This document shows positions 18,036-27,625 of a stretch of DNA of 62,966 nucleotides, piece after piece (the stretch's first letter is position 1; each line of letters begins with the position of its first letter). Source of the DNA: Erysipelotrichales bacterium (lineage in GTDB: Bacteria > Bacillota_I > Bacilli_A > Erysipelotrichales > Erysipelotrichaceae); the NCBI GenBank assembly GCA_910576855.1, contig CAJTJP010000020.1:1-62966 (forward strand). Reading direction: 5' to 3'. A model generated the notes under the pieces. That model saw nothing but the letters and a program-made list of their open reading frames with translations. It was not told the origin of the DNA and did not search any database. The translations under genes and the position numbers were made by a program.

Positions 18036-18370
18036 GCTTAAAGGACCATATGAATGTATTAGCGAATGCAGAGCAGTTTGATGAGGCAAAAGCAGAGGAA
18101 GCAATAAGTGTATTTGTATTCAGTGCCAACTGGTGTCCGGATTGTCGCTTTATTGAACCGTTTATGCCGAAGCTGATTGAGAAATATAAGGATTATTCAT
18201 TCTATTATGTCGATCGCGATGAATGGATTTCATTGGCACAGGAGCAAATGGTAATGGGAATACCGAGCTTCATCGGTGTCGGAAAAGGGAAAGAGCTGGG
18301 ACGCTTTGTTTCTAAGTTACGTAAAAGTGAAGCTGAAATTGATGAATTTTTAGCTTCCTTACAAAAATAG
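18032..18370 (+). CDS. thioredoxin-like protein (YtpP-like)
   Basis: 112-aa thioredoxin-fold protein with the active-site motif ANWCPDC (W-C-P-D-C) and the cis-proline segment GIPSF. Size and CPDC motif match the YtpP group of Bacillus, which also lies close to trmB. It may reduce thiols of a partner protein; the partner is unknown. The start overlaps the upstream lipoprotein gene. Confidence 0.85.
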   Translation: MSLKDHMNVLANAEQFDEAKAEEAISVFVFSANWCPDCRFIEPFMPKLIEKYKDYSFYYVDRDEWISLAQEQMVMGIPSFIGVGKGKELGRFVSKLRKSEAEIDEFLASLQK

Positions 18371-18388
18371 TCAGAGAGGATGAGCAGC

Positions 18389-19177
18389 GTGAGCGTATTT
18401 AAAAAGCTAGTGGGATTTTTATTTGAGGAAGAAGAAGAAATCGAGGATGAAGGCGAATTAGAGGAAATTTCCTTTCGTGAGCCGACAATAAAGCGTAAGC
18501 AGGAACGAATGAATGATGCAAGTGAATTAAAGCATGCTTCTGCTTATGAAAAGCCGCGTGCGGAAACAGTGGTAAAGAAGCCGATCTTACAACCGGTACA
18601 ACAGGAAGCAGTGCAGGAGAAAAAATTCACTACGATTGAAATCAGTGAGGAACAGCCGAAAAAGAATACGGTTAGAAGTGTTCGTCCTGCGCAAAGTAAT
18701 CGAGCGGTAAAGCGAAGCGAGCCGATCAAGCAGCAGGAATATACATTTACACCGGTGATTTCGCCGATTTTCGGTATGGATGAAACTGCTGAGCCCAAGC
18801 ATGCGAAAAAGAATCAGGAGAATGTTCCGCAAATACGTAAAACGATTTCCATCGCTCCTAAGAAAAATCCGTTGGGTACGGTCTTATCTCCGATGTACGG
18901 TGCAACCGAGCTGGAGGAATTCGAGGAGGAAGCAAAGCTTCGTCTGGACAATGAAGCTGATGAAATTTTCGAGGAAGAAATCAATGAACCGATTGAAGAG
19001 GTCATCGAGTTTGACAGCGACAGTGATGAGGAAATTGTCCGTGTTCCGTTAGAGGAGCTGTTAAGCAATGAGGAAAGCGCAGAGTTGAACGATGATCTGC
19101 TGCAGTTCAGCTTATTCGGTGATGATGAGGTCGTAAGTACAGAAAAAAGTGAAGCTTCATATACTATAAAAGAATAA
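18389..19177 (+). CDS. acidic disordered protein with paired SP(I/M)(F/Y)G motifs
   Basis: 262-aa protein without recognisable globular domain. A short basic/hydrophobic start (VSVFKKLVGFLF) is followed by a highly acidic stretch, a basic middle and an acidic C terminus. Two short motifs stand out: FTPVISPIFG (about 120-129) and GTVLSPMYG (about 163-171). GTG 18389 is chosen because AGAGGA is correctly spaced; ATG 18380 overlaps that RBS. It occupies the position where Bacillus has sftA (between ytpP and murC), and might be a diverged adaptor related to the SftA N-terminal linker; this is inference. Confidence 0.6.
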   Translation: MSVFKKLVGFLFEEEEEIEDEGELEEISFREPTIKRKQERMNDASELKHASAYEKPRAETVVKKPILQPVQQEAVQEKKFTTIEISEEQPKKNTVRSVRPAQSNRAVKRSEPIKQQEYTFTPVISPIFGMDETAEPKHAKKNQENVPQIRKTISIAPKKNPLGTVLSPMYGATELEEFEEEAKLRLDNEADEIFEEEINEPIEEVIEFDSDSDEEIVRVPLEELLSNEESAELNDDLLQFSLFGDDEVVSTEKSEASYTIKE

Positions 19178-19196
19178 AAAAGAGGTGAATACAGCT

Positions 19197-20534
19197 ATGT
19201 TGTATCATTTTATCGGCATCAAGGGTTCAGGTATGGCTTCCTTGGCTACGATTATGGCTGATCGCGGGGAGCGGGTACAGGGCTCGGATATTGAAAAGTA
19301 TATTTTCACGCAGCAGCCGTTAGAGGAGCGAAATATTACGATTTTGCCTTTTGATGCGAATAATATTCAGGAGCATATGACGGTAATCATCGGAAATGCG
19401 TTCGATGAGGAGCACCCTGAAGTAAAAAGAGCACGCTTAATGTCCTCAGTGACCTGTTATCGCTATCATGAGTTTTTAGGCGAGCTGATGAAGCATTACT
19501 GTACGATTTCGGTTGCAGGAACGCACGGAAAAACAACAACGACCGGAATGCTGGCACATGTGATGGACTGTGTAAAGCCGTGCGGATATTTGATCGGTGA
19601 CGGTACCGGCGCAATGCCGGAAAATGCTCATTACTTTGTCGTTGAATCCTGTGAATATCAACGTCATTTCTTGGCTTATCACCCGGAATATGCGATCATT
19701 ACCAATATGGAGCTCGATCATGTGGATTACTATCGTGATATGGAGGATTATTGTGATGCGTTTGAGCAGTTCGCAGCTCAGGTGACTAAGGGAATCGTGC
19801 TGTTCGGTGATGACGAGCATGTTCAAAGGCTTACGGTTTTAAAGCCGCATTTATACTATGGTTTAAGTGCACATAATGATGTACAAGCAATCAATATCAA
19901 ACAGGGAAGCAGCGGTATGAGCTTTGATGTATTGTATCATAAGCAGGAATTCGCTCATTTTGAACTGCCGTTTGTCGGTAAGCCGTTTTTATGGAACAGC
20001 TTAGGTGTGATTGCGGTCGGTATTATGGAGGGCATGAGCGCTGAGCAGCTGCAGCGGGCACTGGCATCCTTTCCGGGCGTAAAGCGTCGTTTCAGTGAAG
20101 AAGCGTTAGGCGATAATGTATATATCGATGATTATGCGCATCATCCTACAGCAGTAAAACTTACGATTGAAGCGGCAAAGTTGAAATATCCCGATCATAA
20201 GGTGATTGCGATATTCAAGCCCGATCGCTATTCACGCATTGCCTATTTTATGAAGGAATTTGCTGAGTCATTGAGTGTCGCAGATGAAGTGTTCCTATGC
20301 GCATTTCCCGAAAATGCGAAAAAGGAAGCAGGCATCGATATTACGATCGATGATTTGGCTAAGCTTATTTCGGGCTGTACGGTTATCAGTGAGGATGAAG
20401 CGGGAGCAGCTTTATTGGCGAAGCATGCACCGGCTGTTTATCTCTTTATGTCCTCAAAGGATATCTATAAGCTTAAAAATATTGTAAAAAGTTTTCATTC
20501 ATCTTGTAATCACTTTCAAAGTGTTGTAGAATAA
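19197..20534 (+). CDS. murC: UDP-N-acetylmuramate-L-alanine ligase
   Basis: 445-aa ATP-dependent ligase adding the first amino acid of the peptidoglycan stem. Motifs: HFIGIKGSGM (N-terminal nucleotide-sugar domain), GTHGKTTTTGMLAHV (ATP P-loop, about 107-121), ITNMELDHVDYY, and DDYAHHPTAV in the C-terminal domain, followed by FKPDRYSR. ATG 19197 is preferred because GAGGTG precedes it; the frame also has GTG 19185 within the RBS. Clustered with ytxG/ytxH/ccpA homologues as in Bacillus. Confidence 0.96.
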   Translation: MLYHFIGIKGSGMASLATIMADRGERVQGSDIEKYIFTQQPLEERNITILPFDANNIQEHMTVIIGNAFDEEHPEVKRARLMSSVTCYRYHEFLGELMKHYCTISVAGTHGKTTTTGMLAHVMDCVKPCGYLIGDGTGAMPENAHYFVVESCEYQRHFLAYHPEYAIITNMELDHVDYYRDMEDYCDAFEQFAAQVTKGIVLFGDDEHVQRLTVLKPHLYYGLSAHNDVQAINIKQGSSGMSFDVLYHKQEFAHFELPFVGKPFLWNSLGVIAVGIMEGMSAEQLQRALASFPGVKRRFSEEALGDNVYIDDYAHHPTAVKLTIEAAKLKYPDHKVIAIFKPDRYSRIAYFMKEFAESLSVADEVFLCAFPENAKKEAGIDITIDDLAKLISGCTVISEDEAGAALLAKHAPAVYLFMSSKDIYKLKNIVKSFHSSCNHFQSVVE

Positions 20535-20550
20535 TGAAAGAGGTGTTTTT

Positions 20551-20952
20551 ATGGAATTGGATCAACTGTTAAATTTAACCAGTACGGTATCAGGTAAATT
20601 ACTGCCGATTTTAGGAGCGACGGTACTTGTCTTTTTAATTGTATTCGTCCGCAGACTGATACTCGTTTTGACCTCGACCAATGAGGCTATCCATTCCTTA
20701 AAGAAAACATTAGACAGTGCGGGCAAGCAGCTTGATGCACTGGATAAACCGATGCAGACATTAAATGAAATCAGTGAAACGGTCGATAATGTCCATGAAG
20801 CAAGCAAAAGCGTCATTCGCAGCCTTTTGAGCTCTGTAATTGATAATGTCGGTACATTGGTTAAGAAATCATCAAAGAAAAATAATAACTGTCGCGAACA
20901 AGACACAGAAGACATATATCAGCGAGGTGAAGATTATGAATCAGAGCTTTAA
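20551..20952 (+). CDS. DUF948 (YtxG-like) membrane protein
   Basis: 133-aa protein with one transmembrane helix (about 18-38) followed by an amphipathic coiled-coil region (residues 45-100) with repeated SLKKTLDSAGKQLDALDKPM-type heptads, as in DUF948/YtxG proteins. It overlaps the following gene by 17 nt. In Bacillus ytxG lies between murC and ytxH, the same arrangement. Function is not established. Confidence 0.8.
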   Translation: MELDQLLNLTSTVSGKLLPILGATVLVFLIVFVRRLILVLTSTNEAIHSLKKTLDSAGKQLDALDKPMQTLNEISETVDNVHEASKSVIRSLLSSVIDNVGTLVKKSSKKNNNCREQDTEDIYQRGEDYESEL

Positions 20953-21514
20953 GCATAAGGATGATATCAACGACATGGAGGAGCAGGCGCGCTTTCAGAT
21001 CATTACCGTTGAGGATGAGGAAGCACAAGGCTCTCAGGCGGCTAAAATACTTGCCGACTGTAAGGAAGCAATCACTGTTTTATATGCGAGCTTTCGTGAA
21101 TGGCTGAAGGATGCGAATGATAACGAAGAAATCAAAGCGAAAAAGGCGAAATTAAAGCAGGACAGTGATAAAATCATTGCGCTTGCGAAGGAACAGCTAC
21201 GTAAGTTGCAGGAAAATGAGGATCTGCGCAAGGCTGTAGACAAAGGCGTTCAGGTTGCTTCCGATACAGGTGATTGGGTGATGCAAACTGTCAGTGAATT
21301 CCGTAGGAGTGAAAACGGTCAAAAGGTTGAGGCCTTTGTGAATTCAGTAAAAAACGATGCCAGAGTAAAGCAGGGAGTATCCACATTGAAAAAGGGAACG
21401 CTGAGGGCTGCCGAAGGGGCATTAAAGGGATTAAGAAGGGTTCTGGACGATAAGGACGGAGCACAGGATGATAAAGCTGAGGTGTCTGAGAATGAAAAGA
21501 ATAACAATTTATGA
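20936..21514 (+). CDS. hypothetical helical protein in the YtxH position
   Basis: 192-aa, strongly charged, alpha-helical protein (long Lys/Glu/Ala-rich stretches between residues 40 and 165), no membrane segment. It sits where ytxH lies in Bacillus, but lacks the N-terminal membrane anchor I would expect of a YtxH, so the relationship is only positional. ATG 20936 follows GAGGTG and lies inside the end of the ytxG-like gene; its own 3' end overlaps ccpA by 23 nt. Confidence 0.65.
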   Translation: MNQSFKHKDDINDMEEQARFQIITVEDEEAQGSQAAKILADCKEAITVLYASFREWLKDANDNEEIKAKKAKLKQDSDKIIALAKEQLRKLQENEDLRKAVDKGVQVASDTGDWVMQTVSEFRRSENGQKVEAFVNSVKNDARVKQGVSTLKKGTLRAAEGALKGLRRVLDDKDGAQDDKAEVSENEKNNNL

Positions 21515-22484
21515 TGTAGCGAAGGAAGCAGATGTATCACTGGCTACGGTATCACGTGTAATCAACGGCTCTGAGGTAGTGCGTGAGGATACACGCTTAA
21601 AGGTACAGGAAGCGATCGAAAAGCTCGGCTATAAGCCGAATGCGATTGCTCAAGGTTTGGCCTTACAGAAAACAACGACGATTGCGTTGGTGATTCCCGA
21701 GGCAAGCTTTTTCTATACCGGTCAGCTGATCAACGGCTTGATCGATGTCGCCAAAATCTATAAATATAATATGGTTTTACATACTACGACCGAGGGGATT
21801 TCGGAAATGAACGATATCATTGAAACAATTATTAAATCCCATGTTGACGGTGTAGTCATATTTAATGATAAGCTGAATAAGGAAGAATTGAATACTCTGA
21901 CAAGATATCAAATTCCAATCGTAGTAATCGGTAATCGCATGAGTGATGAAACGATCGGCTCTGTTTATGTTGATTACGCAAAGTTGATCTATGATTACGC
22001 ATGTGATTATATCAAGCGCGGAATCACCGATATCGCTTTGGTAGAGGATCGTAAGAATGTGGCAATGATCAAGCAGCTTCGTGACGGTCTGAATCAGGCA
22101 TTTAAGGATAACGGCTTAAGCTTTGATAACTATATTGCGATTCCGAAGGAATATCGTTCCAGCTATTTGTATCTGCAGAAATATATGTTGCAGCATCGTC
22201 ATGCCTTGATGATCACTTATCGTGATTCACAGGCGATGGCAGTGCTCAATACAGCCAAGGAGGCAGGAATCAAGGTTCCTGAGGAAATGGAAATCGCTTG
22301 TGTATTAGACAGCAAGTATTTATCAATGGCTCGTCCGCAAATCACTGGCTTTAAAATACCGGATTATGATTTAGGTGCTGTCGCAATGCGTCTTTTGACA
22401 AAGATGCTTCATGAGGAGGATGATGTAGCTGAAAAGGAAATTGAACTAAGCTATATCTATACACCGCGAAAATCAACCAAATAA
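21492..22484 (+). CDS. ccpA: LacI-family regulator, probably CcpA
   Basis: 330-aa regulator. The helix-turn-helix (TIYDVAKEADVSLATVSRVI, residues 4-23) and hinge (YKPNAIAQGLA) are followed by a periplasmic-binding-protein-like domain. The first 90 residues are very close to Bacillus CcpA, and the murC-ytxG-ytxH-ccpA order is the Bacillus order. CcpA, activated by HPr-Ser-P, binds cre sites for carbon catabolite control; a perfect cre match occurs at 36112-36125. ATG 21492 has GAGGTGTC upstream, within the preceding gene. Confidence 0.88.
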   Translation: MKRITIYDVAKEADVSLATVSRVINGSEVVREDTRLKVQEAIEKLGYKPNAIAQGLALQKTTTIALVIPEASFFYTGQLINGLIDVAKIYKYNMVLHTTTEGISEMNDIIETIIKSHVDGVVIFNDKLNKEELNTLTRYQIPIVVIGNRMSDETIGSVYVDYAKLIYDYACDYIKRGITDIALVEDRKNVAMIKQLRDGLNQAFKDNGLSFDNYIAIPKEYRSSYLYLQKYMLQHRHALMITYRDSQAMAVLNTAKEAGIKVPEEMEIACVLDSKYLSMARPQITGFKIPDYDLGAVAMRLLTKMLHEEDDVAEKEIELSYIYTPRKSTK

Positions 22485-22506
22485 CCGCATATGCGGTTAT
22501 TTTTTG
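22481..22506 (+). terminator. ccpA terminator
   Basis: ATAACCGCATATGCGGTTAT palindrome overlapping the stop codon, followed by T residues. Confidence 0.9.
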
Positions 22507-22675
22507 CGAAACGAAGCTTCATTGCCTTCTTTTAAAGGGATTTTACACACGATAATCGACTTGAACTAGCACTGCTTAAAAAGTGGTAAAATATGGAAAA
22601 GGTGCCTAAAATCAAACTTTTTCGCCTCAAAACGGGTCTTATTATTGAAGCGAAAAAAAGAAATTGAGGGATTCG

Positions 22676-25600
22676 ATGCGAAGAAGGCAGAGAAAATTAA
22701 GATTGATGACAGGTGCAGCCAGCTTAGTTTTTTTCATCGCCGCTTCTTTATGCTTCGGCTTTGCGCTGGAAGGTCTTGATGCAGGCGGAATACTGGGCTT
22801 CCGTATCAGCGAGGATGCAGTTTCGATATTAGATGTCTTGCCGTTTTTCAATACAAAGGCAGAGTCACGAATTCTGTATCCGACCGGAAATGTTGAAAAC
22901 CAAATCGTAATGGTGAATCTTTCCGAGAAAAAGACCAAATGGCTCAATGAGGAAAAGGTAAAGAAGGCGGAGAGGCTTTTAAATACGACCTTGACTCAAT
23001 ACATATCAGATGTTTCAAAAGGCGGAGTAATCGTTCATTCGACCTTATACGGCTATCAAGATCATAATGTGAAAGATGGCTATGTACCGTCTAATCCGTT
23101 AAGCTATTATATCGAGGATAAGGCGAAGGAAGCGCAGCGTGAAGCGGAGCTGTTGAATGAGGTCATTGAACAGATGAATAAAAATCAGGCTTTATCTGAT
23201 AAAACAGTGGCTGAATTGGATACGAATGATGACGGTTATATTGATAATATGACGTTTTTGATTCGCGGTAATAAGCATTATGAGCATAACTTATTGTGGC
23301 CGCATCAGTTTTCAATCAAAAGCAGACCGACAATCGAATGTAAAGACGGCGATCTGAAGGTCAAGGATTACATGGTTATTTTAAGTGGTGATGATGAGGA
23401 GAATATTACCGGAAGTCGTTCGGGTTTGTTTTCGGAGCGAATCGATATGGGTGTAGTTGCGCATGAGTATCTGCATCTGTATGGTTTTCCGGACATGTAC
23501 CATAATTACAAATATGAAAATGACGAATTCGTATCATTAGAATCGGGAGAGCGCAAGGGCGATCCGTTAGGGCAATGGGATGTCATGGACAATACGATCA
23601 ATGACAAGCCGCAGAATCCGCTGTATTATACTAATATGGCTTACGGTCCATGGAATGAGCGCTTGGATAATGTGTTTACAATTACCGAAAGTACGAAGCA
23701 TGTTGAACTGCAGAAACTGGATTATACCAAGGCAGGTAAAATGGCTGCGATCATCAAGGTAGATGCTTCGGTGAATGCACGTGCCGAGGATGAATATTTT
23801 ATGGTGGAATACCGTAAAAAGGAAGGCTGGGATGAAAAACTGCCGAGCGACGGTCTGTTGGTATACCGGATCAATATGGCTGCGAATTATAAAAATCCTG
23901 AGGAGGCCATTCGTAAATATTGTTCTAACAAGGACAACGGCAAGCAGACCTATTGCGGCAATCAGTTCGGTCCCGCAGATGAGGTTTATATTTTCCGTCC
24001 CAATGTAACAACGATCAATCCGAGTGAAGCGGGAAGTCATGATTTTGATTTATATGATGCGGCGCTTTCGGCGGATCACGGACATAAAAACAGCTTGGGG
24101 AAAAAGCTGAGCGAGGTTAACGGTTATCAGGCACAGGAACTGGCAAATACGATATATTTCAGTGACGGCAGCAATTCCGGGATTGTGATTTCCAATGTTT
24201 CCGATACGAAAAAGGATACGATCAGTTTCGATATAACGATTCCCGAGCCGACAGATGATACGCAGAAGCCTGAAATCGATGAAGCAATCGAGGGCAGCGG
24301 GATCGAAGGCAGATGGACGAGTCAAGCAGCGTCAATATCGATGTATATCAGCGATAAGGGCTTTGGCTTAGACAAGATTGAGGTAACAAGCGATAACGGC
24401 GCTATCAAGGACAGTGAGAATCCTCAGTACTATGTTAAGACATATGCGAAAGGGGATCGAGTGAAGCATACGACCTTTACCTTCAGTGCATTGAAAAACG
24501 GCATCTATACTGTCAGGGCAACCGATTTGGCGGGCAATCAAAGCGATATACGAACGATCGAGGTTACGAATATCGATGAAGCGGCACCTGTCGTTACATT
24601 CGGAGATATCACTGAAAATATGCTGGAACGCAGAATTCCGGTGCAGTTCGAGGATCGAGAATCAGGAATTGCGAGCGGCAGCGCCTATTACGCAACGATG
24701 TCGTTGTTTGATAAGCCGAACGGAAGCTATCCGTATGAAATAAAAAATCGTGAAATTCGTGTACCGGCTGATTTCCAAGGCCGAGTATGTGTGACGGTCA
24801 AGGATAACGCCGGCAATTCAGCAGAGGATACGTGTATGGTGCTTTCTGATGATAAACAGCCGCCGGTATTGGAAATTGAGGCTGATGCACAAACAATGGA
24901 TTGGACTGCGATGGAGCGAAGCATCAAGGTGAAGGCAAGTGATGAGGCTGAAAAGGATAGCGGCATCAGCTATATTGAGATTACGACTGAAAACGGCTTG
25001 TTGAGCGGTGATAAAGAGAATCCGCATAAGCTGGTGAAGGATTTCAAAAACAAAGGCAAAAAGCGTGAGGATTATACATTTAAGGTAAGCGCAAACGGAG
25101 ATTATATGATCAAGACCTGTGATTATGCGGACTTCTGCAGTGCCGAAGCACTTCATATCACGAATATTGATCGCAGTGAACCGGTTTTAAGCAATATTAA
25201 AATCAGCGATGATAAGGATTTTCTCTTGTTTATGAACGGTGCTTATAATATTCGCTTTATTGCGCATGATGAACCGACTGCCTCAAACAGCGGTCTGAAA
25301 CAGATTTACTATCAGCTTGTCGCTAAGGGTGAAGCTTATGTAGCGGATATCAGCTCAGATAAGTGGAAAACAGCGCAGATCAATGAAACGATTACGACAA
25401 CAGAGGGTTTTGAAGGAACGGTTTATGCCTATGCATGTGATCAGGTCGGTAATATTTCAAAGATTTTCCAAAAACAGATTGCCCGCATTACGAGAAATGA
25501 TATGAGTGATGTACTTGCGACCAAGGACAAGGCGATTGCGATTTACGGCATCAATGATTCTGATGTTAGGGTGATAAGCGATAAATTTGATACGGAACAA

Positions 25601-26023
25601 ATGGCTGATCTGTTAGGCGATGAATTTATGTCAACGCATGAAATTGCCGCAGGGATCCACTTCCGTTTGGAAAAGGAAACACTTCCGTATTCCTTAAGCG
25701 AACCGTTCACTGTTCGCTATTCGCTGGATAAGGAAAGCATGAAACAAGGCAGTCTGCAGCTGTTGGCAGTGAATGAGGACGGCTCTCACAGTGCCGTGCA
25801 TACGAAATACGGCGGAACATATTTGGAATTCATGAGTGATGAACCCGCCTATGCCTATGTCGCTGTTTATGAAACAAACACATCGGGAAGCAGACAGCAC
25901 AGTATTGTGAGCGAAGCTACGCCGCAGACCGGTGATTTCCACTATCCGTATCTGTATTTGGGGCTGATGCTGATTTCAAGCGGAGCACTGCTGAATTGGT
26001 ATGGCAGACAGAAATCAAGATAA
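22676..26023 (+). CDS. surface M6-type metalloprotease
   Basis: 1115-aa exported protein. Signal peptide/membrane anchor at residues 1-35; zinc-protease domain with HEYLHLYGFPD at about 263-273 (HExxHxxGxxD, the M6 immune-inhibitor-A pattern); then three or more Ig-like/beta repeats (about 545-900) with recurring KD(S)xNP and YTF(K/S)VS(A)NG-type segments; a further C-terminal domain; and a tail TPQTGD at about 1082, hydrophobic span and RQKSR. The tail looks like a sortase signal with Thr replacing Leu. ATG 22676 follows GAGGG; a TTG at 22664 overlaps the RBS. Likely degrades host or environmental proteins. Confidence 0.85.
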   Translation: MRRRQRKLRLMTGAASLVFFIAASLCFGFALEGLDAGGILGFRISEDAVSILDVLPFFNTKAESRILYPTGNVENQIVMVNLSEKKTKWLNEEKVKKAERLLNTTLTQYISDVSKGGVIVHSTLYGYQDHNVKDGYVPSNPLSYYIEDKAKEAQREAELLNEVIEQMNKNQALSDKTVAELDTNDDGYIDNMTFLIRGNKHYEHNLLWPHQFSIKSRPTIECKDGDLKVKDYMVILSGDDEENITGSRSGLFSERIDMGVVAHEYLHLYGFPDMYHNYKYENDEFVSLESGERKGDPLGQWDVMDNTINDKPQNPLYYTNMAYGPWNERLDNVFTITESTKHVELQKLDYTKAGKMAAIIKVDASVNARAEDEYFMVEYRKKEGWDEKLPSDGLLVYRINMAANYKNPEEAIRKYCSNKDNGKQTYCGNQFGPADEVYIFRPNVTTINPSEAGSHDFDLYDAALSADHGHKNSLGKKLSEVNGYQAQELANTIYFSDGSNSGIVISNVSDTKKDTISFDITIPEPTDDTQKPEIDEAIEGSGIEGRWTSQAASISMYISDKGFGLDKIEVTSDNGAIKDSENPQYYVKTYAKGDRVKHTTFTFSALKNGIYTVRATDLAGNQSDIRTIEVTNIDEAAPVVTFGDITENMLERRIPVQFEDRESGIASGSAYYATMSLFDKPNGSYPYEIKNREIRVPADFQGRVCVTVKDNAGNSAEDTCMVLSDDKQPPVLEIEADAQTMDWTAMERSIKVKASDEAEKDSGISYIEITTENGLLSGDKENPHKLVKDFKNKGKKREDYTFKVSANGDYMIKTCDYADFCSAEALHITNIDRSEPVLSNIKISDDKDFLLFMNGAYNIRFIAHDEPTASNSGLKQIYYQLVAKGEAYVADISSDKWKTAQINETITTTEGFEGTVYAYACDQVGNISKIFQKQIARITRNDMSDVLATKDKAIAIYGINDSDVRVISDKFDTEQMADLLGDEFMSTHEIAAGIHFRLEKETLPYSLSEPFTVRYSLDKESMKQGSLQLLAVNEDGSHSAVHTKYGGTYLEFMSDEPAYAYVAVYETNTSGSRQHSIVSEATPQTGDFHYPYLYLGLMLISSGALLNWYGRQKSR

Positions 26024-26045
26024 GTGTTAAAATTACACAAAAGAC

Positions 26046-26073
26046 TTGACTTTTACTGAAAAAGACATATACT
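26046..26073 (+). promoter_or_regulatory. tyrS promoter
   Basis: TTGACT, 16-bp spacer, TATACT, immediately upstream of the T-box leader. Confidence 0.7.
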
Positions 26074-26079
26074 AAAATA

Positions 26080-26284
26080 GAAAAAGCGATGATAAGACAG
26101 AGTATTTGATGAAACCGTGCAGAGAGATGATGGTCGGTGAAAATCATTCGGGGCAATCAAAGAATACACCTTGTAGCTTTCTTATGAAAAGTAAGGACGT
26201 AGACTCACGTTACGAGTAAAAGTGCATCGTTATGATGAACTAAGGTGGTACCACGTAAAGCGTCCTTAGACGGGCGCTTTTTTT
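26080..26284 (+). promoter_or_regulatory. T-box riboswitch (tyrosine)
   Basis: Leader with stem I elements (AGAGA and GGTCGGTGAAA), a specifier loop GAATACACC with TAC (Tyr) at 26165-26167, the T-box AAGGTGGTACCACG at about 26241-26255 and an 8-bp terminator stem with T-tract (26258-26284). Uncharged tRNA-Tyr should favour the antiterminator and tyrS expression. Confidence 0.95.
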
Positions 26285-26301
26285 ATTAAGGAGTGAAAGA
26301 A

Positions 26302-27540
26302 ATGAATCTATATGAAGAATTAAAATGGCGTGGCTTGATTGAAAGCGTATCAAGTCCTAAGCTGGAGGAGGAACTGAATAACGGCTCATTGACCTTTTAT
26401 ATTGGAACCGATCCGACCGGAGACAGTCTGCATATCGGACATTATTCCACGTTTTTAACGGCGAAGCGTTTAAAGGCGGCAGGTCATCATCCGATTTTAT
26501 TGGTCGGCGGCGCAACCGGCTTTATCGGTGATCCGAAGGCAAGCGGAGAGCGCAATATGCTGACGAAGGAACAGCTTGCGCATAATTACGAATGTTTAAG
26601 TAAGCAGGTAAAGGAAATATTCGGCTTTCAGATGGTGAATAACTTGGATTGGACCAAGGATATCACGGTTATTGATTTTTTGCGCGATTACGGAAAGCAT
26701 TTCAATATCAATATGATGATTAACAAGGAAACGGTAAAAAGACGCTTGGAGAGCGGAATCAGCTATACCGAATTTTCCTATATGATTTTGCAGAGTCTTG
26801 ACTTTCTGCATCTATATGAAACCTATGACTGTCGCTTACAGCTCGGTGGACAGGATCAATGGGGCAATATTACCTCAGGTCTTGACTTGATTCGTAAGAA
26901 GCACGGGACGGATACGAACTGTTACGGCTTAACGATGCCGCTGATCACAAAGAGTGACGGTACGAAATTCGGTAAGAGTGAAAACGGCACCGTATGGCTT
27001 GATAAGCGTAAGACATCTGCATATGCGCTATATCAATTCTTAGTGAATACCGAGGATTCTATGGTTATCGAATACTTGAAGCGCTTAACGCTTTTGGATA
27101 AGGAAGCAATCGATGCTTTGGCTGCCAAGCTTGCGGTTGATGCAGGAAAGCGAGAAGCACAGAAGGCATTGGCAAGTGAAGTCGTAAGAGATTTGCACGG
27201 TGAGGCTGAGCTTGAAAAGGCACTGCGTATTAGTGAATGCTTATTCAGAGGCAATATTAAGGATTTGGCGAATGATGAAATTTATGATGCTTTAAAGGAA
27301 ATGGAAAAGCGTGTCATTGATGATAAGTTGACCTTAGTCGATGCGCTTGTTCAAGCGAACATTGCCTCCAGTAAGCGTGAGGCAAGAGAGCTGATTACGG
27401 CGGGCTCGATTCAGGTAAACGGTGATAAGCAGCAGGATTTAGCGTTTATCGTATCTTGTGAACATGCGCTTTGTGAGGGCATGACCTTGATTAAAAAGGG
27501 CAAGCGCAATTACTTTGTGATTGAACAGAACAAGTCTTAG
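26302..27540 (+). CDS. tyrS: tyrosyl-tRNA synthetase
   Basis: 412-aa class I aminoacyl-tRNA synthetase. HIGH-type motif GDSLHIGHY (about 42-50), KMSKS-type KFGKS (about 225-229) and a C-terminal S4 RNA-binding domain (about 345-410, SKREARELITAGSIQVNG). ATG 26302 follows AAGGAGTG; a GTG at 26293 overlaps it. Controlled by the T-box upstream. The terminator overlaps the stop codon. Confidence 0.98.
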   Translation: MNLYEELKWRGLIESVSSPKLEEELNNGSLTFYIGTDPTGDSLHIGHYSTFLTAKRLKAAGHHPILLVGGATGFIGDPKASGERNMLTKEQLAHNYECLSKQVKEIFGFQMVNNLDWTKDITVIDFLRDYGKHFNINMMINKETVKRRLESGISYTEFSYMILQSLDFLHLYETYDCRLQLGGQDQWGNITSGLDLIRKKHGTDTNCYGLTMPLITKSDGTKFGKSENGTVWLDKRKTSAYALYQFLVNTEDSMVIEYLKRLTLLDKEAIDALAAKLAVDAGKREAQKALASEVVRDLHGEAELEKALRISECLFRGNIKDLANDEIYDALKEMEKRVIDDKLTLVDALVQANIASSKREARELITAGSIQVNGDKQQDLAFIVSCEHALCEGMTLIKKGKRNYFVIEQNKS

Positions 27541-27557
27541 GATTTGTTCTTTTTTTA
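27528..27557 (+). terminator. tyrS terminator
   Basis: 9-bp stem GAACAAGTC/GATTTGTTC with TTAG loop and T-tract. The left arm codes for the last residues of TyrS. Confidence 0.88.
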
Positions 27558-27579
27558 TGAAAGCTGAAAAAGAATCGGT

Positions 27580-27606
27580 ACGTTTGCCTGTGTTTCTCAT
27601 AGTATG
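27580..27606 (+). promoter_or_regulatory. candidate sigma-K promoter of the dipicolinate operon
   Basis: AC at 27580-27581, 16-bp spacer, then CATAGTAT at 27598-27605, close to the mother-cell sigma-K consensus (AC, N16, CATANNNTA). Dipicolinate synthase is a sigma-K regulon member in Bacillus. Confidence 0.55.
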
Positions 27607-27625
27607 AAATAAAGGAGGAGACATT

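Noticed and set aside
23567-24040. 157-codon open frame on the minus strand
   Set aside because: Antisense to the metalloprotease gene, without RBS or recognisable motifs; a shadow of its codon use.
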